A DNA stretch of 64,000 bases from Diploscapter coronatus (GCA_964036155.1 OZ038422.1:36727201-36791200), one strand, 5' to 3'; numbered from the stretch's first letter, positions 26,878 through 39,560 are shown. A program made the numbers and translations. Notes: generated from the sequence alone by a model not told the origin.

Positions 26878-28162
26878 AGAATTAGAGAACAACATATTGA
26901 GTTTTAATTTTCTAAATATTTAAATTTCCCTGTGTTGTAAATTTGTGTGAAACGCGCCATACACTGCTCACTCAATTGTTGTTATGATTTTTTTGATTCG
27001 ACAAACGTCTTTCAGACTTCATTCATAGATGGTGATCATTTCTTTGTAAATATCGCAAATATTTGAAGGGGTTGAATTTTCAGAGCTGAACAGAGTCTGA
27101 AATTTTCAAATTTGAACCTCAAGATCAGGAAGTGTTATGAATTCGGAACTCTGTTTAGTCAGAATTTTTGTTGTAAAATCGATTAAAAATATTCGACTCT
27201 TCAAAATACATTTTGTAACTTTCGAAAATTGTCCATCCCATGGCTCGACGGGCTTTCACTTTTATTTCTGTTTTATTCTATTGTCTTCTTGTTTACCTAT
27301 TTGTCTGTACAGTACATGTTGTTCCAATTTCTCTAAATTAATTCTTTAGATCTAATGCCTCAAACTTGTCTGCACAAATGTGAAAATGTGAAAACATCTC
27401 GCTTGTTTTCTCAAAGAAGAATAAAATATTTCTCTTTATCATGATTTTATGACGATACTGCCTCAAAAATCTATTCTATTCGATTGCTAAACTTTAGCAA
27501 TGTATATGTTCGCTTATAATTACAAGAAATTCGAATATTTTCTGAGCTGTATATTTGCGATTCTATCGATAGTTTCGCGGCTAACATCAAGTTCTTCTTT
27601 TCATCCTCTTACCTATTACCTACTTGCCCTCAGGCATTTCTTCATTCTTTACCTTTCTACTTGGAATGAGTAGGAGCAGAACTGGCCTACCTGTTCTCTA
27701 TCTTCTCTATCCTTGTGCTGTATAGTAAGTGCTCTATCTGAGGCTGGATTGCTTTGTAGTCTTTCAGTCAATTGCATCATCATTGCCTCTCTACTCTTTC
27801 ACAATGTGTGGGCAAAAGATTTGACACTGAAAAAGAAAAAAATATAATACAAGCAGCACACAACAAATCATGTCAATCAGCTTCTCGTAGTACAAAAGAA
27901 ATGAAACGCAAATGCCAAAGACAAATCGTATGCCGACTGAGAATTGCAGCTCTATGAACCTGACTTTTCAAATAATTCTAGAGTTCCAAATAAAACGAGA
28001 AATTTATTCAAATCTCTTTACACGATAATAAATAAACTATTCAGAGAAAATGCTAACGTTAAGGTAAATTAGTAGCAATGTTGTTGATCGTTATTTAATG
28101 TGAAAAATTTCATATTACTTTGCTCTTACGTTGACATTTTCCTGAATATTGACAAAATTTCA
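26878..28162. other. Convergent intergenic region, 3' flanks of the LRR and vWA genes
   Basis: Contains the 3' UTR of the LRR gene, a candidate plus-strand AATAAA at 27420, and a minus-strand AATAAA (TTTATT at 28003-28008) about 155 nt past the vWA gene stop. No further coding exon is supported. Confidence 0.4.
27420..27425 (+). terminator. Candidate polyadenylation signal of the LRR gene
   Basis: AATAAA about 540 nt after the stop codon, within AT-rich DNA. It is the first plain AATAAA I see downstream on the plus strand. Confidence 0.4.
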
Positions 28163-31100
28163 TCACCAAAACATTATGAAATTATGAATCGAGGTAAGAA
28201 TAATGCAACCGCACAATAATATCACTGATGGTATGATCATTTGAGAACCCGAATGAGTTGTATGTTCCGGGGTGACTGAAGGTGTTGTTGGAAACGAATT
28301 CGGAGGAACCAGAGTTGAAAATGCAATATTGTTCGGCACAACGACTAAATACATTGGTTAGAAAACCATGAAAGATAAAATATCCTTGCCATTTTCACAG
28401 AATAGTCCAATATATCCTATTTCGCAAACGCAAATTCCTTTCGAGGGTGTGCCTCCATTTTGACAAACCTTCTGATCGCATAATTCACCTGCAGAAATTA
28501 AAGAGTTTGACACTGACACTGAAATGTTAGAGTCAAGATTTTAGACACTGTCAGTGCCAGTGTCGCAAAAATGGGATCATCTTTAATATCTCCTCAAACC
28601 TGTGTAATTCGTTGGGCAAAGGCATTCTCCAAATGGATTCGCTTGATTTGAATTGCAATATGGAGGGTCTGAAGTGATTATTGGGAAAAGCAGAGATTTG
28701 AGGTAAGAATACCATTTTGCTCAGTTATCCTGTAATAGAATGTTCGCTGCAAAATTGAGTTGCTGAATGGATCACTTCCTCGAAGAATTACTTTAAGCAA
28801 TGGCTGTGATGTCATCTTAAATGATAATGCTAAATAATTAATTAAAATTTAGTTTATTTTCTCGTCATTTTTAGAAATTATTCAAACCTATTCACGCGTT
28901 TTATTCAATGAATTTTAGATGAAGATCAGCTTTTTGTGAGCAGAAAAATAAGATTTTCCTTTAAAGAAATTACCTGAAAGACATCACTGATGTATTGATA
29001 TGCACATGATCCTCCATCCCTTTGAGAAAGAATAACTTGTGTGGACAGACTCTCGCTCTCATTGAATTGCTGCTCGACTGAAGTGCCCAACACAGAAATG
29101 GAAATGAGTTGCATTGATGAGGAGGAAGATGCAGGCTGACGGGAATCTGACAGACGAAACACCATTCGAGTACTCGAGTTCGTACCTGCAAATAAGGTAA
29201 TACTGTAAATCTTATACATTTGATATGTCTAGTTTATCCAATTTTGTAAATCAATTTGGATGATAATTGAAGGATTGGTACTTTCTAGTGTCAATTTTAA
29301 TTTCAGCAAAGTTCGGTTCAATAAAGCAGTACTTCTCATAGTATGCATGCTTTCCAAACTTATGGTGCTACTGTATTTTACAATTTTATGATATCAAAAA
29401 ATGAAGAAGATAAAGCTTAGACAAATTTTACCTCTTGGACTGAAAACTTGCGAAGCTGGAAAATCATTTGAAGAATCAGATACAAACCCACTAATTAGTG
29501 AATAAGGTGTTATTGCTCGAACCTGAACGCAAAATATTGATATAGTCGATAAGAATATTTTCCACCTGCAAGCCGCATTCATAATCAGATGCTGATTGTA
29601 TAATCACAGTCCATTTTCCTGGAGTTGTGCCGTCGGTAGCTAAATTATATTCTTCCTGATTTTTTATTAAGGTTTTCTTACAAATAGCATATTGGATGGA
29701 TTCTAATGAGAAATAGGTGGCTTTGAACGTCGAATTAACACGATCATCTAAGGAATAGGCATGTTTAGTACATTTTGTGCAAATATGCAAAAAATTAACT
29801 GTTTCCGTCCAAGAATATTCTGCTGGTATTGAAACCGAACATGTCGAATACAAGTTGAGTAACTTCATTTTCAACATAGAAATTGAAAGAATATCCACTT
29901 CCAGAGCAGCCCTAACATAATTTATGGTAAAGATCATCTTTATTCTTTCATACCTTAACCCGATAATCATAAATCAGCTGTGTAGCTAACATATCATCGG
30001 CCGAAGCTCGGAAAAGCTAAACTTATGTAAGATTTTCATAAAACAAGTCAGGATAACTGACAGTAGGAGTAGCTTCAGTCCGAATTGGTCTGTATCGCCC
30101 AGAAGACTGTCGTTGCAAATAAAGCAATTCTTTATTTGCCTGAGAAATCGATCGAATTAGTTCAGTTGTAGGATAGGCAGAATAGAAATTCAACTAAAAC
30201 TCATCGCTTTATTTTAGCAGCAAGTTGAATATTAACCTGGACATCCTTAGGAATCAGGCCATAGAATCGTTTAGGAACGGCATTTAAACTGGATCGGTAA
30301 GAGAATAGATGAATTATTGCTGGAGAAAGTATTGATATTTTGATCGCCTAAAATGAAAGAAGATCTGTGTTTGCTTTGAAAAGTAAATCCACTCAGATTT
30401 ATATCCTATTTTTCTAATTCAAAATAAATTGCATTGAAATTGGCTTACAGAATCAACTGCATCTTGAACTCGCAAGGGTCTTCCAAAAGAATTCGGATAG
30501 AATGTCAGGTTTGCGATGACAGAAGAAAATGTTCTTTGGAAAAAGTCACCATCGTATGTGCTCATCAGAACTCGCACATCTGAATGCAATCTCATTGTCG
30601 CTCGAAAAATCTTGGTTGTCAACTTACTGTCACTGTCAAATGACAGCAGAGAATATTGCACATTTTGGATGGAGAGGCTAACAGATTGCACGATTTGACG
30701 CATGAGACCTCCCATGATTGAGGCACACTCCTCGATCTGCTTGCTCTGTTCGAAGATGAAGATCAGTTGTCTGAAGGAATGCAGGCGAGGATCACCAAGA
30801 GCTGCTAGATTCTGTTTGGGGCAGAAACTTGTCGCAGCTTCTAAATCTAAAGGAATTCATTAGTCTTTTGAAGGTCGTTAAAATACCAATTTTGTTTTCA
30901 AGCTCGTTATGATTTTGAACTGAACTCTCGATCAATTCAGTTGATTTTGGCGGGACTACTAAAATGTTTTATCAAAGAATAGGGGGATGCCAAAGCTGAA
31001 CCTGATCTTGAGCAGAAAGCTGGCAATATTCTGCCAATATTTTGACCAGTAGATAGAATAATTGTCAAATCGATTCTGCAAATATCTCTTGAAAATTATT

Positions 31101-33260
31101 TGAACTATTGGTGCTTATTACGATAGTGGACCGGGTGGGCAATCGGTAATGGGCTCGAAGACGAAAGGGAAAGTGGTCGTTTCTGGATCTCGTTTGGAGG
31201 CGTGCAGATAGTTGCTGAGAATGTTGCCTGATGAAGTCAGAAGTCGGTAGGCCATTCCGATTGGGAGGGAGGGGAAACCAATAGGGGAGGCAACTGCTGT
31301 TTGAGGCATATCTTAATATTTGAATGAACTTAACCTTTCGAAATAAGTAATGGCAAAAAAGAATGGAAAATTGCAAGAAAATAACCAACCCGATTGCATG
31401 TAGAAATATCCGAAATCCGCCAGCTCATCCTGAATAAAACTGAACAAAGTAGTTTGATGAGATGACGCAAAGACTCGAGCATTGAAGATCGTTCCATCGA
31501 GGGATTCGAGCCGATTCGGACCTGATTCTGACGAGAGGTACAGCACAAAGAAATTTCCGAATGCAGCTGGCGCTACTATGATGCCTTTCCCATTGAAATA
31601 GTACGGGAGCTTAGGTCCTGAAAAGGAATAAATTAGTTGAATGGAAGACGATGATGTGCCTAACCTGAATTGATGTCGAGAGTTACGAGAACCCAGACGT
31701 GCTGATTTTCGAAATCTCGCTGTGGAATGAAGGTGATGTTTCGCTTGTTGGTAATTCCATAAAAGACAGCCAAATTTTCAGGCATTGCATGCAGAGCGAA
31801 AATGGCTATGACCTAGAAGAATTGTTCTCGACAGTTTTGTATTTTTAAAAAATATATTCAGCTTAAAATAAAGGGGAAATGTGGGTAGAATAAGTTTTGT
31901 TTCAATTCACTCGATTCTTTGTCATCCAATGTAAATACTTACATTTGACAGTTCCGTCGAGTTGCAAACGATCAAGTCGCCATGAGTAGCCCTCGTTATT
32001 CGGCGGTACACATCGAATTTATCACCGTCCGATTTGATTGGGGAGGAATCATTTTGCAGAATAACTAAGGAGAGCTAAAATCCAATGCAACGATTTTTTT
32101 TTTCAAAAAGCCCTACCTTGTTTCTCCAAGCTAATCCAATCTGAATGATTCTCTGTTCGAGATTATTGTCAGTAAACGACAATGATTCGGCAGTCGCATC
32201 AGAATCGGGAGTGTCGGTAAATGCCCAGACTAGTGAAAACCCACTATGTGGAAACCTAAAGTCATTCGTTGAATAACTAAAAACTATACAAATGGAAAAT
32301 AGATTTGCCTATCTTCCAAACTTATTGAAAAGGTAAAGTTCGAACAAATTGTTTTGAAAAGTTGGGTATGTTTGAGATTCAGAATTTTAAAATTATAGAA
32401 CTATTTTAAAAGCAATTTAACAACTTGCATTTGTTGAGCTCTTTCAATAGCCGCCATGACAGGTTGCACGATGTCCCCATCGAAAAAATCAACGTTCTTC
32501 AAAAATTCATAGAACTCAGCATAGGTTAACATATAAATAATGGAAAATGAAGATGTACCGTCGTCTGAAATAGGGATTGATTTTCTCGAATATTCAACTC
32601 ATCTAACAGTGTCTTATGAAGCCAACGAAGATAAATCTATCAAATAGACCACCATCCTTCTAAAAATCAAAATTAAAGTGGAAAGAAAAATTGAACACTA
32701 CAGTCAGAATGCTGACAGTTGTGTTGAGCTGCTCCAGAAAAATGGGGAAGTACTGCTTCATAGAGGATCTCTGACTGAACACAATAACGAGAGTTCGAGT
32801 TGAGGTGTCGAGAGCACTGTTGACAGCTGGGCGGAAACCGCCTGAAATGAATGAATATGGCAAGAATCACTTCAAAATGAACTAACGCATTTCACAAGCA
32901 ACTGAATAAGCTCCCGGAGGACAAGCGCATTGGCTACCGTCCAAAATACCCATATTTTGACAACTAAAATGGAATTTCAATGAAAATTGTGTCACAAATG
33001 CATCAACTTTTCCCGATTTAAATGAAATAAAATGTTAACAATATTTTGCAGAAAGGAGTTACTTGACAGTTTCACATGTTTTCCCAGATACGAAAGAGGG
33101 GCACGAGCAAGTGCTATTTGGCAATGGAAATCCATCATTTTGACATGTATTTGTTTGAGATCGGATTGAAGAAATAACGCTATCTGCAAAGTTGTTCAAT
33201 AAAATTATACCTGCTAGAAAACTTCTTACACAAAATAAGGAATTTTAAAATGTACAACAT
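28163..33260 (-). CDS. Secreted/anchored protein with two vWA-like domains and EGF repeats (IRG-7/DRD-50-like family)
   Basis: The start ATG at 33260 lies 3 nt after a TTAG acceptor and encodes a split signal peptide (MLYILKFLIL|YSVISS). The first exons are 33260-33230, 33183-33063, 32963-32887, 32841-32702, 32659-32608 and 32564-32425. Two Cys-rich EGF-like pieces (CQNDG...CSCPS, CQNMG...CACPPG) precede a vWA-like domain (RTLVIVFSQRSSM, LVWAFTDTPDSD). A second vWA-like domain follows (RQLIFIFEQSKQIEECASI), then a beta-rich region with GKWTVIIQSASDYECGLQV, a further EGF pair near 28440-28680, a Ser/Thr/Pro stretch and a C-terminal hydrophobic tail suited to membrane or GPI anchoring. This order matches a large nematode family of gut/cuticle surface proteins with immune and stress-response members. 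The junction around 32425-32255 is unresolved: it may use a GC donor or an unseen exon. Exon 31.1 kb ends at TC|GTAATA. Confidence 0.75.
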
Positions 33261-34636
33261 CTTCTAAGATTCCAAATAATCTGTTTACACTAGAAAATAC
33301 CAGTTCGTCAATTTCGATAAATTGTAGAATTCATAGAGAATGCTTAGATCAGTTCGAAGTGCACTTTGAATGGTTTGTGCCAAGGAGTGGAACTGATAGT
33401 ATAATCAATTCTTCTGCACGCAAAATGAGACTAATCCCTTTTCTTCTCCACTAGTTTAAAGAGGGCAGGCCGGACTGCACGCAACTAATGCTTTTTCGTA
33501 TTGTTTTGCAAGTGAGAGTAGCCAGGAAAAGATTATCAATTAGTCAGAATATTTGTCACATAATTCTGTCAGGCTAGAAATTGTCAGCTAAACCATCAGA
33601 ATAAAAATTTTATACCTAACTGATTCATTCATTGAAATTCAGAGCCAGAAAGTGCAAAGGTGGAAATGGGAATACTCACAGCTGGCAATGAATTTGACTG
33701 ATAAGCTCTGTCAACACATCAATTCAATGTCTGCAGAGGAGAAACGCCATCACAAATAACGTTTCGAATACGTTTTTAAAAAAGCCTAAATGCATATCGG
33801 GAAAAATCGCTGTAATTTGAAAATTTGTAAAATTCAAAGTGATCTGCCTGATTACTTCTATATAAGAATGTAGTCTTTTTTTTTTAAATTTCATACCAAT
33901 TATACAAATCGACTAGAGATTTCAAAAATAAAATCATCGTCATCTTTATTTCGATTTTGCTTCGCGCTTGATTAGAGAAGATGGGTAGAAAACTAGGTTT
34001 AGCATGGGCAAAATTTCATACAAGATTAGGAGATCTAGGGATAACGAAAATATCAATTTCTGGAGTGGATTTCGACAAAAATCTGCTGCAAATCAGCGAA
34101 GAATCGATAATCGAGCGAAAATAAAATAATTAATTTTCGAGAAAGTCGTTTATGACTTTATAACCACTTGCTCATTCATTTCGATCCCAAAATTTCCCGA
34201 ATTTTTCTCGTCTCGATTTTCGCCATTTTGTTGATGATAATGGCCCTAATTACTCTAGTTGCTTCCAATTAACTTCTCAATTATCCTCCGAAGCTCGGCT
34301 CGTAATTGGCAGCGAGTTTTCGAAATGAAATGGCGATTTTTTCAAGTTCGGCAATTTAGGCCAGTTCTCGTTCTTTAATTACGATTTAATTCTCCTCTAA
34401 TTGTCCCAATTCTTCTCACTAATTAGACAATTAATTTTACGTTTGCATTAATTCATTTTCGAGGTTAACTCTGAGTCTCAATTTTCCAAACCTCTAAGAT
34501 TTATTTGAGAACTTCTCGATATAAAATTTTTAATCTTGCCTTCTGATTTCGCAATTATTCGATGCGTAACGTTTCTCACAGCTTGAGAAAAATGACTTTC
34601 TGTTTCAGTTTGCTGTCAGTTCTCAAGCGTCCAACC
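33261..34636. promoter_or_regulatory. Divergent intergenic region with AATT-rich upstream block
   Basis: It separates the minus-strand vWA gene from the plus-strand acidic-protein gene. From 34248 to 34453 the tetramer AATT recurs many times, often at 10-12 bp steps (34377, 34388, 34399, 34409, 34421, 34429). That is either a cluster of homeodomain-type TAATTA sites or phased A/T clusters of the kind found around germline-expressed nematode genes. Nothing coding is supported. Confidence 0.4.
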
Positions 34637-35531
34637 ATGTCTGAGCAGGTGCAGGAAGCCGTCGCTGAGGTTTGCAAGGGTAATTGAAAGAGACCAGAAA
34701 ATCGGGAATAATTCTGATAATTTCAGAAGTGAGCGGACACGCAGAGCCGGGAGTGGAGGAGAAGACGTCCCCCGAGCAGCCGAAGATCGACAAAGTGGTG
34801 GACTCGGCCAAAAGTGAAAAGGAGGGCGAAAACGAAAATGCTGCTGGGGATGCTCAGGCTAACGAGGAGGAGTGAGTTGGATCTGAATCTGAACCAATTG
34901 AATTATTTTATTTTGAGATTTTCACCACAGAACAATCGTAATTTTCTTTAAAAACATAACAGGGAGACTAAAAATTTATTTTAAAAATATAAATTGCAGC
35001 TCCTGTGATTCGGTGGAAATCATTGCGGACTCTGCTGTTGCAGTGAAAGAGGCGGATGCGGAGAAGTCGGCCGAAGTGAAGGAAGGAGACAAAGACGGGG
35101 ATGGCGAGGACGAGTCCGGTCAGGAGCAGAAAGAGGAGGAACAGGCTAATGTGAGTGGGAGAGTGAAAAATCAAGAAAAGCCACAAATAACTCGTGTTCG
35201 AAATATTTCATATGAGAGGTTTTGAGATGGAAAAATCACAAAGTCAAAATTCATTGTTTTTTGTTCATATCGAAGTTGACTCCCCAGACTTTGACTCGAG
35301 AAATAAAAACTTGAAGGTTAGAATTTTGGAAGTCGAGGTTTCATGACAACTCTAATTTACATGCTGCTCTCCTTCATCGAACAATCGTTTCAATTCCAGG
35401 GGCACAAGCGCAAGTCTGTCGAGCTGAGTGCTGCTGCGGAAGATTCGAGCGAGAAACCGGAGGCCAAGAGGCAGAAAATGCAGGACGAAAACGAGGAGAA
35501 CAAGAAGGAGAACGAGAACGTCTCGGCCTGA
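34637..35531 (+). CDS. Small acidic Lys/Glu-rich nuclear protein, prothymosin-like
   Basis: Four exons join in frame: 34637-34679, 34727-34871, 35000-35150 and 35400-35531, giving 156 residues. The protein is dominated by Glu, Asp, Lys and Ala with almost no hydrophobic core (EKEGENENAAGDAQANEEE, KDGDGEDESGQEQKEEE). Near the C-terminus there is a bipartite nuclear import signal, two basic clusters HKRK and EAKRQK about 15 residues apart. Prothymosin/parathymosin proteins share this make-up and bind histones, but acidic disordered proteins look alike by composition, so the relation is only suggestive. A poly(A) signal follows at 35896. The next gene on the same strand begins about 660 nt after the stop. 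Confidence 0.75.
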
Positions 35532-35895
35532 GCACTCACACATTCAGTGACTTTCCATTCCATTCCCACTTTTCTCCTATCCCTTCCCTCGTCCTGCCCC
35601 AATCAAATCACTAATCATTCCCCACTTCTCATCTTCATATGTACCTCGTCACATATCATCAGATTGGTAAACTCCATCAAACCTCTCTGTGCACAATTTT
35701 GATATTTCTCGATTGTTTTGACGGCACTATTTCTCCCCTCTAAAATTAGTGAAATTCTTTCTCTTAAAAAATCATCTATTTTCTGTGCAAGTGTTCTCGA
35801 TTTTTCTATTATATTAACCTCATTTTTGTCCTGCTTCTGGACGTATTTTTTCGTTTCTCTGTTTTAAGTTTATTTTGTTATCGTTGACTAGAACG

Positions 35896-35901
35896 AATAA
35901 A
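35896..35901 (+). terminator. Polyadenylation signal of the acidic-protein gene
   Basis: AATAAA 365 nt after the stop codon. A TTTGCAG acceptor serving the next gene follows about 290 nt later at 36189. Confidence 0.6.
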
Positions 35902-36194
35902 CTATGTCGCTGAAGAGCTCGAGTTTTTGTGAAGAAGAATTGGGTTGAAAGCCAATTGTGAAAAAATTATCTGAAAACTGGACTGTAAGAATTGATTATT
36001 CGAATAGATCCAGTTTTTGTTTATGGGCTTTTGCAATTATTTGGCAAGTTCGAAATAGGGATTCTGAAAAATGATTGAAGCTCACCAAATTAGAAAGTTT
36101 ATTTTGGGAATTGAGAAGCAGTTGATAAAGAACATTTTCGGAATTTTCAAGAATTCCAATTATCCACTAGTGGAGCTTATCATTTGCAGCGACA

Positions 36195-39100
36195 ATGCTC
36201 TCGTTTTCTGGATCGGATACAATGTCTGGCGAAGAGGCCTCGATTCAAATGTTCGAATTGGAGGACAGCGATCGGGCTGGGAATGAGGCAGAGCAGAGTG
36301 GGGATACAGTGGATATGCATTTCGATGGAAATTTGTGAGCTAATCTAATTGTTTCGCAGGATTCTGCATCGGGAGAAAAGTGATGAATAGGTGTCATGCT
36401 TCAAAAACTTGGGCAGACCTGGTTTGAAGATCTTTTCCCGTAAAACAGTTTATTTGGAAGACATTTTCGGATAAATTTATGACATTACACTACAGTATCC
36501 CAAATACTTTCAACATATCATTTTCGAGTATTCTAACGATTCATAAATTTCAGCCTGAAGAGGGGTTTGCCACTCACCAACAATTATGCCACGATGAACT
36601 TGAATGGGTAGGAATGAATTTTTGAATGCAGAAGAAGAAGAATAAATGATCTCCTTCTTGCAGCTGGGAATTCGTGGAATCGAATGCCATTCCGAGCAGG
36701 CAGGACTTCGCTGCACTCGCTCGGCACTACGGCCAGCCTCTTGTCATCAGATTTTATGCCAACGGAGACGATCCAAATGTGCTCGCGCAGATTGGAAGTA
36801 TGAATTTTGAAGAACTTTATTTATTTTCATGATTCAAGATTTGAATTTGGATAGTAAAATTCAAGAATTGACTTTGAATTTACACTGCTGAAAATACGCC
36901 AATGGCACTGATGACAGACAACTAAAATATTTTCAAGGGCGCGTTCATGCTAAGAAAACGGAGAGGGTATGCAGATGGAGAGATCACTTTTCTTATCCAC
37001 TCCATTTGCATGCACTTTTTTCTTAGTATGAACACGCCCCAAATGATATTTTTGGTCAAATTGAAAATTTCTCTTTGAGACTACGCGAATGTTCGACCAG
37101 ATGAGGCTGTGCGCTGTCTGAACGAGCAGAAACAACTGCTCGGCTCGTTGAATGTCAAGATCCATATCGACGTCGAGAAGCCCCATCACGTTTTTCAGAC
37201 TAAGGTTCGACAAGATTTTTTCAAAATTACTCATTTGTCAGAAAGGGTAATTCTGAAGAACAGACATGTTCAAGAGTTACCTGTCCCCGTCTGATTCAGA
37301 AAAAATCGAATTTTGAACATGTTTGTTTACGAATCTTTTGGAGAAAAGTCCAGATAGCGTGTCCTGAATGAAGATCATTTTCAGCTTCCCTCAATTTCTC
37401 GTCAGTCAAGATATGTTTTGCTGTTTCAGTTGGCCCTGCAGAACGTGCTGACCCGCAACTCGTTCGCCCTACCCCTGGGCAAATCTGTCGAGCGCTGTGA
37501 ATTCATTCTGCGTGACTTCGTCAACTGCCAGCAATTCTCTGCTATCCTCAATCAGAAATTCAACAAGTTAGACTCATGACTTTCTAGGAAAACACCAACC
37601 ATTGATTTGAAGAGAGCACAATCGTTCATGCTAGCCAATGGTGATCTTTCCAAATAGTCTGATTTATTTGATCTTTTCTGGACTTGCAGACTGCTCGAAC
37701 TCAACATCGGCGCTCCTTTGGCTAAGACCAAGAGAAATGTAAGGAAATGCGATCTTTCCAAGATATTTATATTCAAGTAAAGCTTGGAAATGATCAGGAA
37801 CCTATTTTAAAATTCGTCTTCATTTACACACGGAGTACCTTTTCTTTTGAAAATCTATTGCTGAGAAGTTTATTTAAAAACAGACTTTTCAAAACTCGAT
37901 CTTCAAAAATCCTCAAATCGACTCACATACAAAAGAGTGCGTCATATCGGGAGAAAAAAGCATGTCTTCTTTATGTCTCTCGAAGAGATGTACTACTATT
38001 TTTTCCGTGGGTTTATCTGCAGGTTTATGTGGATCGAGTTTTGCGAAATCTGTTCAAAAGAATTCTCTTTCAGTCGCCGGCGAGTGAAGCGGAATCAGTG
38101 CTAGAATTATTGTGCGACTGGGTTAACGGGTCCTGCGCCAAAAGTCTCAGGTTTACTATATTTGAAGTTCGTTGCTTGATGATGCTCATTACAAAATTGC
38201 AGATGCCTCCGCATCTACTCGTTCATCAAAGTCTGCCCTGTTTTGGAGAAGCTTCTCAACAACTGTCCTCTGCTCGAACATCTCACTCTCTCCAAGGTTG
38301 AGGATCACATTTGAAGGAAAAAATATGAGCAAATGCATAACTTCGTTTTGAGAGTTGTCCTGAGAATTTTGATAGAAACTTTAAAAGTCATGAAAATGAA
38401 AATACTCAATTTTATGCAAAATTATCCTTCAGATTTTCTAAGACTTTGATGTAAAGACGAACATTGATTAGTTTCCATCTTCCTTTCATTCTTTTCAGTT
38501 GACCGAACTGCGCCCGATTCCAATCTTCAACGAGATCAAGACATTCGAGTTCGCCGGCTGCAATTTCGCCTTTACCTACGTCGACATCGAGCTGGCTAAG
38601 GTTATTCACTTGGATTCTTTTTTCTTGATTAACACTCGTTTGAAAATATACGACCCGAGAAAATAGTAGGCGAAAAAGAAGAATGAGCATGAAGGATTAG
38701 AAATGGATAGGATCGTGAATTGCACTACTAGTGCGCTTTTCCAAATAGAAAAATTTACAAAAATGATCTGGGTCCGTACTAAACTCCCCTAACTTAGCCT
38801 CAGGTTAACTTGACCTGAGAGGGGGTTTGGTACGGACCTTGAAATATTTAGAAGGTGGCGACAATGTTTCCGAATCTCCGCGTGCTGGCCTTCCTCGATG
38901 TTTCCTGGGAGCCTGTCATGATGTCTCTGCTCAAGTAGATTTAACAATCGTATCGAAAGGGTTGATAATTCTGTTTCAGAGAACTTTGCAACCGCTATCA
39001 GCAGAACATGGGGCAGAGGCACAAGCTGTCGCTTTATCAGAGTTTCGATGACTTGGAGAAGTGAGTTGGTGAAGCTTTCTCGAGAGTACTTTCCTCGTTA

Positions 39101-39410
39101 TATTTTTCAAGCTTTAAGGTTGAGAGATTCATGTATCAGAGAGAAAGTCATATCTTCAGAGAGAAAGATTATTATAATGAATGCAAATATTTTCCTATCC
39201 TCTATATAGAAATGCCAATCTGCATTTTATCACGAATGAGCTCCTTCAAATTTGAGATTTGTGAGCAACACGAAAGCGATGTTCAACGTGCGCAGCAGGA
39301 AGGAGATGCCAGTGAGCGTGGAAATGCAGCACTCGAAGAGCCACCTCACTCTGACTGTCTTCAGAGCCCACGAGAACCACGTCAACTCGTCCTCCTCTCA
39401 GTTCCACTAG
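36195..39410 (+). CDS. Unrecognised 423-residue protein with a C-terminal LRR-like part
   Basis: Twelve exons join in frame: 36195-36334, 36554-36607, 36664-36797, 37080-37204, 37430-37566, 37690-37738, 38023-38150, 38203-38296, 38499-38600, 38852-38934, 38980-39060 and 39266-39410. An acidic start is followed by alternating hydrophobic segments such as RVLRNLFKRILF and LELLCDWVN. Then comes a Leu/Cys-spaced region (CPVLEKLLNNCPLLEHLTLSK, FPNLRVLAFLDVSW) that recalls the FTH/LRR half of nematode F-box proteins. No F-box is visible at the N-terminus, so I leave the function open. A second in-frame ATG at 36222 is an alternative start. A TTTGCAG acceptor ends at 36189, just 5 nt before the first ATG. 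Exon 10 has an AAG|AAG double acceptor (NAGNAG), and two of the introns carry fold-back elements. Confidence 0.7.
36938..37042. mobile_element. MITE-like fold-back in an intron
   Basis: GGGCGCGTTCATGCTAAGAA at the left is matched by the imperfect reverse complement TTCTTAGTATGAACACGCCCC at the right. The inner arms, around TATGCAGATGGA and TCCATTTGCATG, also pair. The roughly 105 bp element sits wholly in the intron between exons 3 and 4 of the 423-residue gene. It encodes nothing and looks like a small non-autonomous DNA transposon. Confidence 0.7.
38769..38839. mobile_element. Nearly perfect 70 bp palindrome, MITE-like, just upstream of an exon
   Basis: The left arm GGGTCCGTACTAAACTCCCC pairs with the right arm ending GGGGGTTTGGTACGGACC. 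The centre, CTCAGGTTAACTTGACCTGAG, is itself palindromic. It lies only 12 bp before the acceptor of exon 10 (38852) of the 423-residue gene, so in RNA the hairpin would fold right at the branch point/acceptor region. Confidence 0.75.
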
Positions 39411-39560
39411 CAATTAAGTAATTAGTTTATCATCGCTATTTTTCTTTTTCATTTTCTTGTATCATTATCCAAAGTTACAAATCTCATTTTTTGTTTCTGT
39501 TCTACCGAAAGGTTAAATCTTTATATAGTTTCCTGCTCTTGTAATCAAAATTACGGTAAG

